Source: Dyella sp. SG609 (GTDB lineage Bacteria > Pseudomonadota > Gammaproteobacteria > Xanthomonadales > Rhodanobacteraceae). Taken from it: a stretch of 64,000 bases of DNA. Made by a program: the position numbers and the translations under genes. Position 1 is the first letter of the stretch. Every line of letters begins with the position of its first letter. Where the stretch lies: contig NZ_JAAZQJ010000003.1 of the NCBI RefSeq assembly GCF_012275375.1, forward strand, positions 455,653 to 519,652. The letters are read 5' to 3'. A model generated the notes under the pieces. It ran no database searches. It saw only the letters and a program-made list of their open reading frames with translations, and was not told the origin of the DNA. Positions 8,595 through 15,387 of this stretch are shown here, piece after piece.

Positions 8595-10547
8595 ATGGAT
8601 CCGTCACTCGACAGCGAGCTGCGCGACGATTTCCTGGTCGAGGCCGGGGAACTGGTGCAGCGCCTGGGCGAACAGCTGGTGGCGCTGGAGGAAGCGCCGC
8701 GCGACGCCGAACTGCTCAATGCGGTGTTCCGCGCCTTCCACACGGTGAAGGGCGGCGCGGGCTTCCTCGGCATCGACCCGATGGTGCAGCTGTGCCATCA
8801 CGCCGAGGACCTGCTCAACGAAGCGCGCGCCGGCCACGTGCTGATCGATGCGGCGCGGATGGACGCATTGCTGGAAGCGCTGGACCTGGTCAACGCGATG
8901 ATGGCCGCGCTCGCCGCGTCCGGCGACATGCCGGTGGCGCCCGCGGCGCTGCTGGTGCGGCTGCAGCCGCATGCGGCACGAGCGCCGGCTCCGGCGCCTG
9001 CCCCCGTGCCGGCCCCCGCGCCGGCGGCGGAGGAGAGCGGCACCATCGACGACAGTGAATTCGAGGCGCTGCTCGACAGTCTCTACGGCATGGGCGGCGC
9101 GCCGGGTGCACCGGTGCAGCCGCCGGCGTCCGAGACGATCGACGACGCCGAGTTCGAAAACCTGCTGGACAACCTGCACGGCAAGGGCAAGGCGCCCGGC
9201 GCGCCGGTGCAGCCGTCGGCCGGCACCATCGACGACAGCGAGTTCGAAGCGCTGCTCGACAGCCTGCATGGCAAGGGCGCCGCACCCGGCGCCGCGGCGA
9301 AGGCTGCCGCAGCGCCCGCGCCGGCCAAAGCCGCGGCAAAGGCCGCGCCGCCGCCGGAAGCCACCGTGCGCGTGGACACCGGCCGCCTCGATGCGCTGGT
9401 CAACCGCGCCGGCGAACTGGTGCTGGTGCGCAATCGATTGCTGAGCCTCGCCGCCAGTAGCGGCGACGAACCGTTCAACACCGCGGCCGGCGAACTCGAT
9501 CGCGTGGCCGACGAACTGCAGGGCGCCGTGCTCGGCATGCGCATGCAGCCGGTGGGCCGCTTGTTCCAGCGCTTCCCGCGCATCGTGCGCGATCTGGCCC
9601 GCCAGCTCGGCAAGGAGATCGAGCTGGTGCTGGAAGGCGAGGACACCGACCTGGACCGCAGCCTGGTCGAGGCGCTGGCCGATCCGCTGATTCACCTGCT
9701 GCGCAACGCGGTCGACCACGGCCTGGAAACGCCGGACGTGCGCGAAAGCGCCGGCAAGCCGCGCAAGGGCCGCGTGCGCCTCGCGGCCAGCCAGCGCGGC
9801 GAGCGCATCGTGATCGTGGTGGCCGACGACGGCCGCGGCATGGATCCGGACATCCTGCGCCGCAAGGCGGTGGAGAAGGGCGTGATCGACGCGGCGCAGG
9901 CCGCGCGCCTGTCCGAGACCGAATGCCTGGAATTGATTTTCCGCCCAGGCTTCAGCACCGCCGCGCAGGTGTCCGACATCTCCGGCCGCGGCGTCGGCAT
10001 GGACGTGGTCAAGACGCGCGTGGCGGAACTGGGCGGCACCTTGCAGGTGCGCTCGAAGCTGGGGCAGGGCAGCGAGCTTGAGCTGACCGTGCCGCTGACG
10101 CTGGCGATCGTGCGCGTGCTGATGGTGCGCGTCGGCGCGCGCCTGTTCGCGATGCCGCTGAGCAACGTGGACGAAGTATTCGAACTCTCCGCCGGGCAGG
10201 ACCGCCTGCTCGACGGCAGCCTGATCGCCGCGCACCGCGACCGCGCGCTGCCGCTGGGCGACCTGGCCGCATGGTCGGCGGCCGCGCCGACGGCGGGCCG
10301 CCACGTGGTGGTGCTGCATATCGGCCACCAGCGCCTGGGCTGCCTGGTGCACGACGTGCTCGGCCGCGAGGACGTGATGGTCAAGCCGCTGGGCCCGCTG
10401 TTCGCCGGCACCGCCGGCGTGGCCGGCGCGACCATCACCGGCGACGGGCGTCTGGCCCTGGTGCTGGACCTGGCGGGCCTGGCCGGCGAAGGCGGTCCGT
10501 GGCAGCTGGCGCCGCGGCTATCCCCAACCTTAGAAGCGGTGGTCTGA
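8595..10547 (+). CDS. cheA: Chemotaxis histidine kinase CheA (cluster 1)
   Basis: CheA autophosphorylates in response to receptors and passes phosphate to CheY. The 650-residue product has a P1 Hpt domain (phospho-His H49 in AFHTVKGG), a long Pro/Ala-rich region, the P3 dimerisation helices (from about 256), the P4 ATPase (NAVDHGLE, DDGRGMD, GRGVGMDVVK) and a P5 CheW-like domain. A folded P2 domain is not apparent. Its place is taken by three copies of a TIDDxEFExLLDxLxG motif at residues 150-228, described as a separate feature. The stop is one base before motC. No cheB follows, unlike the related Pseudomonas operon. Confidence 0.96.
   Translation: MDPSLDSELRDDFLVEAGELVQRLGEQLVALEEAPRDAELLNAVFRAFHTVKGGAGFLGIDPMVQLCHHAEDLLNEARAGHVLIDAARMDALLEALDLVNAMMAALAASGDMPVAPAALLVRLQPHAARAPAPAPAPVPAPAPAAEESGTIDDSEFEALLDSLYGMGGAPGAPVQPPASETIDDAEFENLLDNLHGKGKAPGAPVQPSAGTIDDSEFEALLDSLHGKGAAPGAAAKAAAAPAPAKAAAKAAPPPEATVRVDTGRLDALVNRAGELVLVRNRLLSLAASSGDEPFNTAAGELDRVADELQGAVLGMRMQPVGRLFQRFPRIVRDLARQLGKEIELVLEGEDTDLDRSLVEALADPLIHLLRNAVDHGLETPDVRESAGKPRKGRVRLAASQRGERIVIVVADDGRGMDPDILRRKAVEKGVIDAAQAARLSETECLELIFRPGFSTAAQVSDISGRGVGMDVVKTRVAELGGTLQVRSKLGQGSELELTVPLTLAIVRVLMVRVGARLFAMPLSNVDEVFELSAGQDRLLDGSLIAAHRDRALPLGDLAAWSAAAPTAGRHVVVLHIGHQRLGCLVHDVLGREDVMVKPLGPLFAGTAGVAGATITGDGRLALVLDLAGLAGEGGPWQLAPRLSPTLEAVV
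9042..9278 (+). repeat. Three tandem acidic docking-like motifs in CheA1 linker
   Basis: Codons 150-228 of cheA contain three near-identical 17-18 residue units (TIDDSEFEALLDSLYG, TIDDAEFENLLDNLHG, TIDDSEFEALLDSLHG) spaced 30-31 residues apart by GAPVQP-type linkers. At DNA level the units share long identical stretches, suggesting duplication. Each unit is an acidic amphipathic helix resembling the LLDSLGF-type tail with which CheZ binds CheY. Confidence 0.9.
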
Positions 10548-10548
10548 C

Positions 10549-11289
10549 ATGGATCTGGTTAGCATCATCGGCACGATCCTGGCCTTCGTGGTCGTGATCC
10601 TCGGCACCATCCTCAAGGGTTCCAGCGTGGAAGCGCTGTGGAACCCCGCGGCCTTCGTGATCGTCTTCGCCGGTACCATCGCCGCCCTGCTGGTGCAGAC
10701 CCAGGGCAAGGTGCTCAAGCATGCGATGGGCATGCTGCCGATGATCTACAAGCCGCCCAGGCACGTGCCCAACGATCTGATCAGCCGCGTGATCGGCTGG
10801 AGCGAGATCTCGCGCCGCCAGGGCCTGCTCGGCCTGGAGCCGCAGATCGAGTCCGAGCAGGATCCGTTCGTGCGCAAGGGCCTGCAGCTGCTGGTCGACG
10901 GCAGCGAGCCGGAAGCGATCCGCGGCGTGCTGGAAGTGGAGCAGGACACGCGCGAGCACGAGGACCTGGCCGGCGCGAAAGTGTTCGAGCAGGCCGGCAT
11001 CTACTCGCCGACCATGGGCATCATCGGCGCCGTGATGGGCCTGATGGCCGTGATGCAGAACCTGGCCGACCCCAGCAAGCTGGGCCACGGCATCGCCGCG
11101 GCTTTCGTCGCCACCATCTACGGCGTGGCGCTGGCCAACCTGCTGATGCTGCCGATGTCCTCGCGCCTGAAGGGCATGATCCACAAGCAGGGCAAGATGC
11201 GCGAGATCATCATCGAAGGCCTGGTCTCGATCGCCCGCGGCGACAACCCGCGCCAGATCGAAAGCCGCCTGCAGGGCTACCTCACATGA
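10549..11289 (+). CDS. motC: Flagellar motor stator protein MotC (MotA family)
   Basis: MotC is a MotA-type stator subunit which, with MotD, conducts ions to drive flagellar rotation. The 246-residue product has two N-terminal membrane helices (from residue 2 and about 32), a cytoplasmic loop rich in charged residues, and two further helices with the conserved AGIYSPTMGIIGAVMGL segment. Gene order cheA-motC-motD is that of the Pseudomonas second stator system. The stop overlaps the motD start. The main motA-motB pair, if there is one, is outside the window. Confidence 0.93.
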   Translation: MDLVSIIGTILAFVVVILGTILKGSSVEALWNPAAFVIVFAGTIAALLVQTQGKVLKHAMGMLPMIYKPPRHVPNDLISRVIGWSEISRRQGLLGLEPQIESEQDPFVRKGLQLLVDGSEPEAIRGVLEVEQDTREHEDLAGAKVFEQAGIYSPTMGIIGAVMGLMAVMQNLADPSKLGHGIAAAFVATIYGVALANLLMLPMSSRLKGMIHKQGKMREIIIEGLVSIARGDNPRQIESRLQGYLT

Positions 11290-12326
11290 GGAAGAAGAAG
11301 CACGAGGACCACGTCAATCACGAGGCCTGGGCGATCCCCTACGCCGACCTGATGACGCTGCTGCTCGCGTTCTTCGTGGTGATGTACGCGGTGTCGGTGG
11401 TGAACGAGGGCAAGTACCGCGTGATGTCCGAGTCGATCATCGAAGCCTTCAACGGCAACAACAAGCAGATCCAGCCGGTACAGACCAACAGCGCGACCGC
11501 GCCCGCGCCGGTGCCGGCCAAGCGCTCGACCAGCACCACGCCGCCGTCGCTGCGCCCGCGCCTGGCCGTGGCGCTGCCGAGCCAGTCGCTGCCGCCGCAG
11601 ATGACCCAGGGCGCGCTGACCACGCGCGAGAATGCGCAGGAAAACCTGCAGAAGATCCAGGACGAAGTGCAGCACGCGCTGCAGCCGCTGATCGACCGGA
11701 GCCTGGTGGTGGTGCGCCGCACGCAGAGCTGGCTGGAGATCGAGATCCGCACCGACATCCTGTTCCCCAGCGGCGTGGCGCGGCTGTCGCCCGAGGCGGA
11801 CACCACGCTGCGCAGCGTGGCCGGCATTCTGTCGCCGTTCCCCAATCCGCTGCGGGTGGAAGGCTATACCGACGACAAGCCGATCAATACCTCGGTCTTT
11901 CCGTCGAACTGGGAGCTGTCCGCCGCGCGTGCGGCGAGCGTGGCGCGGCTGTTCGCCGACAATGGCGTGGATCCGAACCGCATCGGCATCATGGGCTGGG
12001 GGCAGTACCGCCCCGCCGCGGACAATGCGAACGAAGAAGGCCGCAACCGCAACCGCCGCGTGCTGGTGGTGGTGCTGGGCGACCAGCAGGGTCCGGCGCG
12101 CTTCTACAGCGATGCCGATCGCGCGGAGCCGGCGGTGGCGCAGGCCGCGCCGGCGAGCGCGCCGGATGCGCCGGCGCCGGTCATGCACGTTGTTGCGCCA
12201 CCGGCGGAACATGCCGTGTTGCCGGAAGCGATGCCCGCGGTCGCCGTGCCCGCGGTGCCGACCGGCAGTCTGCCGGTGGCCGCGAAGTTGCGCACGGTGC
12301 AGATTGCGCCCGCCGAGAACGGCTGA
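11286..12326 (+). CDS. motD: Flagellar motor stator protein MotD (MotB family)
   Basis: MotD is the MotB-type stator subunit anchoring the motor to peptidoglycan. The 346-residue product has a basic N-terminus, one membrane helix at about residues 17-38 containing the ion-binding Asp (D21 in PYADLMTLLLAFF), a Pro/Thr-rich plug region, and an OmpA-like domain at about 150-265 with VEGYTDDKPI and NRNRRVLVVV. A C-terminal Ala/Pro-rich tail of about 80 residues follows, longer than in compact MotB proteins. It is translationally coupled to motC. Confidence 0.93.
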   Translation: MRKKKHEDHVNHEAWAIPYADLMTLLLAFFVVMYAVSVVNEGKYRVMSESIIEAFNGNNKQIQPVQTNSATAPAPVPAKRSTSTTPPSLRPRLAVALPSQSLPPQMTQGALTTRENAQENLQKIQDEVQHALQPLIDRSLVVVRRTQSWLEIEIRTDILFPSGVARLSPEADTTLRSVAGILSPFPNPLRVEGYTDDKPINTSVFPSNWELSAARAASVARLFADNGVDPNRIGIMGWGQYRPAADNANEEGRNRNRRVLVVVLGDQQGPARFYSDADRAEPAVAQAAPASAPDAPAPVMHVVAPPAEHAVLPEAMPAVAVPAVPTGSLPVAAKLRTVQIAPAENG

Positions 12327-12362
12327 GCTGCGCGCCGCCATGACTTATCGAGAGAGTTACGC

Positions 12363-12836
12363 ATGAACGAGGACCGCGCTTCCGCGCCGCCCGCCGAACG
12401 CGGCTGGCTGATCTTTCATCTGGCCGGGCAGCCGTATGCGGCGCCGCTGACGCAGGTGAGCGAGGTGGTGCGCGATGGGGATATCACGCCGGTGCCGGGG
12501 GCGGCGGCGGATCTGCTTGGCATTCGCCAGTTGCGCGGGCGCATTGTGCCGGTGCTGGATGGGTGCCGGCGGCTGGGCTTGCCGGTTGATGCTGGCGAGA
12601 GTGCGCGGAGGCGGATTGTGGTGTTGTCGCACCAGGGGCACCTTGTCGGGTTGCGTGTGGATGCCGTTGGCGATCTGCTCGATGTGAGTGGAGAGGTGGT
12701 GGCGGCGCCGCCGGGGAGGGTGGTTCGTGAGGACGATCCGGTGGAGGGGGTGGCGCCTTGCGCGGGTGGGTTTGTTGCGTTGTTGGATGTGAGGCGGCTT
12801 TGCCGCTTGCCGGAGGGGTTGGAGGCTGTCGCCTGA
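12363..12836 (+). CDS. CheW-like coupling domain protein
   Basis: This 157-residue protein is a single CheW-like domain, with WLIFHLAGQPYAAPLTQVSEV at the start and the family core LRGRIVPVLDGCRRLGL. It should couple receptors to CheA1. It sits at the end of the cheY-cheZ-cheA-motC-motD operon, where Pseudomonas also carries cheW-type genes. Its second half uses many T-ending and TTG codons, unlike the strongly GC-ending codons of its neighbours, which hints at relaxed selection or later arrival. It is less canonical than the CheW at 17959, so a specialised adaptor is possible. Confidence 0.85.
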   Translation: MNEDRASAPPAERGWLIFHLAGQPYAAPLTQVSEVVRDGDITPVPGAAADLLGIRQLRGRIVPVLDGCRRLGLPVDAGESARRRIVVLSHQGHLVGLRVDAVGDLLDVSGEVVAAPPGRVVREDDPVEGVAPCAGGFVALLDVRRLCRLPEGLEAVA

Positions 12837-12855
12837 TCTGAGGCGCTTCCTACTC

Positions 12856-13040
12856 GTCATCCCGGCGTAGGCCGGGATCCAGTAGCGGTATCGCTCGGTT
12901 GTCGCTGGCCGCTAACTGGCCGCTTATGCAGCGGGCATTCCGGACGCCTGCCGGCGCCCGGAATGCCCGCTGCATAAGCGGCCAAGTCGCGACAACCACA
13001 CCTAGTCGCCACTGGATCCCGGCCTACGCCGGGATGACGA
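12856..13040. repeat. Large nested palindromic element
   Basis: This 185-base element separates the convergent ends of the cheW-like gene and the FlhB-like gene. The core is a perfect inverted repeat of about 25 bases (CCGCTTATGCAGCGGGCATT and its complement) around a short GC-rich loop near 12945-12957. Outer arms (GTCATCCCGGCGTAGGCCGG at the left, complement at the right) pair as well, so almost the whole element can fold on itself. A partial second copy is at 17685-17850. No protein-coding function is seen. Confidence 0.88.
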
Positions 13041-13058
13041 GCAAAGCGAGGCGCAGCC

Positions 13059-13319
13059 TCACCCCTCCTCAGACGCGCGATAAACGCTGCTCAAGACAGC
13101 CGCGGCAGCCGCATACAACTCCACCGGAATATCGGCGCGCAACTTAAGCGCAGCAAGCAACGCCCCCACCTGCGCATCATGATGCAACGCAATCCCCAAC
13201 CCCCGCGCCCGCGCCAACAACTGCTCCAACGCCTCCGGCGGCAACGCAGGCGACGCAGCCCCACCCGCGGCCACGCGCAAAGTCACCTTGCGGCTCGGCG
13301 GAGGCAAGGCCTGCGTCAT
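13059..13319 (-). CDS. FlhB C-terminal-domain-like protein (export switch homologue)
   Basis: The 86-residue product resembles the cytoplasmic C-terminal part of FlhB after the NPTH site: LARARGLGIALHHDAQVGALLAALKLRADIPVELYAAAAAVLSSVYRA aligns with the end of that family. It has no membrane helices and no NPTH. Small proteins of this kind (FlhX type) can substitute for or interact with the cleaved FlhB fragment. Its ATG overlaps the stop of the upstream FliK-like gene, so the two form a minus-strand operon between two plus-strand chemotaxis operons. Confidence 0.8.
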   Translation of the reverse strand: MTQALPPPSRKVTLRVAAGGAASPALPPEALEQLLARARGLGIALHHDAQVGALLAALKLRADIPVELYAAAAAVLSSVYRASEEG

Positions 13320-14455
13320 GCGGTCGCCTTCAGCAGCACCGCGCTGCGCGAACCCGGCGGCTGCGGCATGCCGGTCTGGCAGGTGAGCTGATCCAGCAGC
13401 AGGCCATTGGCCGTGAGCTGATGGCTGAGATCGCCGAACAGCCGCTCCAGACGTATCGTCGTCTCGGCCCGCTGCGCCCACAGCCGCACCGAAAGACGCA
13501 GGCCGCGCAACTGCAGCTCGCCCTGCACCGGCCCCAGCCGCGGCAGGTCGATGGCGAAGCCCAGCACCCACGAGGTGGGCTGCTCCGGATCGTCCTCATG
13601 CGGCGTCATCTGCAACTGCAGGATGTCCTGACCGCCTTCACCCTGCAGCGGAATCTCGATCATCCACGCGCCGCTGGCCTGGGTCTCCAGCTGCGCCACT
13701 TCCAGCCGCGCCAGCGCGGCATGCACTTCGCCGTGCAGGCGCACCAGCAGGCTGTCGACTTCGCCGGGCTGGGCGGATTCGGGCATCGGCGCGCGCGGCT
13801 GCGCCACCAGGCCGCGCTGCGCCAGCGGCGGAGCGGTTTCGGCGTGGTCGCTGTTCGGTTGCGGCGGGCTGCCGCGATCCAGCGTGGCGGCCAGGCGGAG
13901 CAGGGCGGCTTTCCAATCGTCCTCGCCCAGTTCGCCCAGGTCGGTCTGCGGATGGGCGAGCTGGGATTCCAGGAACAGGCCGCTGCGCTTCACCGCTTCT
14001 TTCAGGCCGGCGGCATGCGCGATCTCCACCGGCGTGCGGATGCTGTGTTCCAGCAAGGCCAGCGCCGCGCGCAGCGGCGGCGGCAGCTGGCGCAGCAGCG
14101 GACGCTGGGCCAGCGCGCCCAGCGTGGCCAGCAGCGGTGCGTAGCCGTTCTGCTGCGGCAGGCGTTCGCGCAGGGCGCGGCTCACGGCCTGGTCCAGCGG
14201 CGGGCCGCCGAGAATTTCCAGCTTCGGTTCCGCGCCCAGGCTCAGCACGCGCACCTGGAACTGCGAGGGCAATTGAGTGCCCGGCGGTTCGGCCTCGACC
14301 GTGAGCGAACCGATCTGCAGCACCAGCTTGGCCTGTTCGCTGTAGCCCAGGGTGCGCGCGGCCAGCACGGCGCCGACGCGCCAGCTGTCCGCGCTGGCGC
14401 CGGAAGCGGCGCCGGCCCAGGTCAATGCGGCAAGGCTGGTTGGCTGGATGATCAC
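13316..14455 (-). CDS. FliK-like flagellar hook-length control protein
   Basis: The 379-residue product has a Gln/Pro-rich, low-complexity middle and a C-terminal domain at about 235-345 (GAWMIEIPLQ, LGFAIDLPRLGPVQGELQL, LWAQRAETTIRLE) that matches the Flg_hook domain of FliK. FliK measures hook length and triggers FlhB switching. Pairing with a FlhB C-domain gene directly downstream (four-base overlap) supports an export-control role. Whether it is the main FliK or a paralogue cannot be told here, because the usual fliK operon lies outside the window. Confidence 0.78.
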   Translation of the reverse strand: MIIQPTSLAALTWAGAASGASADSWRVGAVLAARTLGYSEQAKLVLQIGSLTVEAEPPGTQLPSQFQVRVLSLGAEPKLEILGGPPLDQAVSRALRERLPQQNGYAPLLATLGALAQRPLLRQLPPPLRAALALLEHSIRTPVEIAHAAGLKEAVKRSGLFLESQLAHPQTDLGELGEDDWKAALLRLAATLDRGSPPQPNSDHAETAPPLAQRGLVAQPRAPMPESAQPGEVDSLLVRLHGEVHAALARLEVAQLETQASGAWMIEIPLQGEGGQDILQLQMTPHEDDPEQPTSWVLGFAIDLPRLGPVQGELQLRGLRLSVRLWAQRAETTIRLERLFGDLSHQLTANGLLLDQLTCQTGMPQPPGSRSAVLLKATA

Positions 14456-14629
14456 TTCGGCTCCTGGGCTATGAGCGTCACCGGTTTGACGCCTTTGCCA
14501 TCGCTACACGCATGTCTTCGGCCGGACGCGCAGGAACTTGAGCGGCGATTTTCCGACGCCGCGCCAGGCCATCCGGAAAGTGGGAGCACATTCCGTGCCG
14601 GCCACGGAAAAAAAGCCGCGCACCCGGCC

Positions 14630-14656
14630 TAAAGACGCCCGCGTCCCCGCCGATAA
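14630..14656 (+). promoter_or_regulatory. Sigma-28 (FliA) promoter for STAS-cheY-cheA
   Basis: TAAA at 14630-14633, exactly 15 bases, then GCCGATAA at 14649-14656: a perfect match to the FliA -35/-10 arrangement. It lies 38 bases upstream of the STAS gene at 14695 and reads toward it. The next upstream gene is divergent, so no transcript from that side serves this operon. Confidence 0.88.
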
Positions 14657-14694
14657 CCGCCCTGTAAGCCATCACACAGGCAGGACGGCGGGAC

Positions 14695-15003
14695 ATGGGC
14701 AAGGCGAAGACGGACAAGGCGGACGGGCGCGTGGCGCTGCCGGCGGACTGCCGCATCGCGGACCTGGCGGCGGTGAAGGCCGCGCTGGAAGCGGCCCTGT
14801 CCGCACCCGCCGCGGAGCTGGACGGCGCCGCGGTGGAACGCGTGGACACGGCTGCGCTGCAGTTGCTGGCGGTATTCCGCCGCGAGGCGGCGGCGCGCGG
14901 CATGGCGGTGCGGTGGGCGGGCGCCAGCGACGTGCTGCGCGACGGGGCGGCCCGGCTGGGCCTGGCACAGACATTGGAACTGCCGGCAGCGATGCCGGCC
15001 TGA
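14695..15003 (+). CDS. STAS-domain protein at head of chemotaxis operon 2
   Basis: The 102-residue product is a single STAS domain of the anti-sigma-factor-antagonist/MlaB type, with a predicted beta-strand VERVDTAALQLLAVF where phosphorylatable STAS proteins have D-S-S/G. Here the site reads D51-T52-A53, so a Thr occupies the acceptor position. It is cytoplasmic, with no signal or membrane segment. It is the first gene after a sigma-28 promoter and ends 11 bases before cheY2, which suggests a part in chemosensory signalling. The partner is unknown. Confidence 0.82.
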   Translation: MGKAKTDKADGRVALPADCRIADLAAVKAALEAALSAPAAELDGAAVERVDTAALQLLAVFRREAAARGMAVRWAGASDVLRDGAARLGLAQTLELPAAMPA

Positions 15004-15014
15004 CGAGGTAGACG

Positions 15015-15377
15015 ATGGCAAAGATCCTGGCGGTAGACGATTCGGCTTCCATGCGCGGCATGGTCGCCTTCACCCTGCGCGGCGCGGGCCACGATGTGAG
15101 CGAGGCGGAGAACGGCCAGCTGGCGGTGGACGCCGCCAAGGGCGCGCGTTTCGACCTGGTGCTGGCCGACGTGAACATGCCGGTGATGGACGGCATCAGC
15201 ATGGTGCGCGAGCTGCGCACCATGCCCGAGTACAAGGGCGTGCCGATCCTGATGCTGACCACCGAGTCGCACACGGACAAGAAGATGGAAGGCAAGGCGG
15301 CCGGCGCCACCGGCTGGCTGGTCAAGCCGTTCGATCCGGAGCAGCTGCTGGCCACGGTCAAGCGCGTGCTCGGCTAA
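15015..15377 (+). CDS. cheY: Response regulator CheY (cluster 2)
   Basis: The 120-residue product is a single receiver domain: acidic pair D8-D9, phospho-acceptor D52 in LADVNMPVMDG, Thr in MLTTES and Lys in LVKPFDPEQ. No output domain is attached. It sits between the STAS gene and cheA2 and is probably the phosphate acceptor of that kinase. It lacks the DWNMPNM signature of motor-binding CheY seen in the first cluster, so it may act as a phosphate sink or on another target. The order STAS-cheY-cheA is uninterrupted, with gaps of about 10 bases. Confidence 0.93.
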   Translation: MAKILAVDDSASMRGMVAFTLRGAGHDVSEAENGQLAVDAAKGARFDLVLADVNMPVMDGISMVRELRTMPEYKGVPILMLTTESHTDKKMEGKAAGATGWLVKPFDPEQLLATVKRVLG

Positions 15378-15387
15378 GGGCATTCTT

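Noticed and set aside
12899..13147. Short open frame over the palindromic element
   Set aside because: Its sequence is a translation of the repeat and similar frames appear in the partial copy at 17681-17962.
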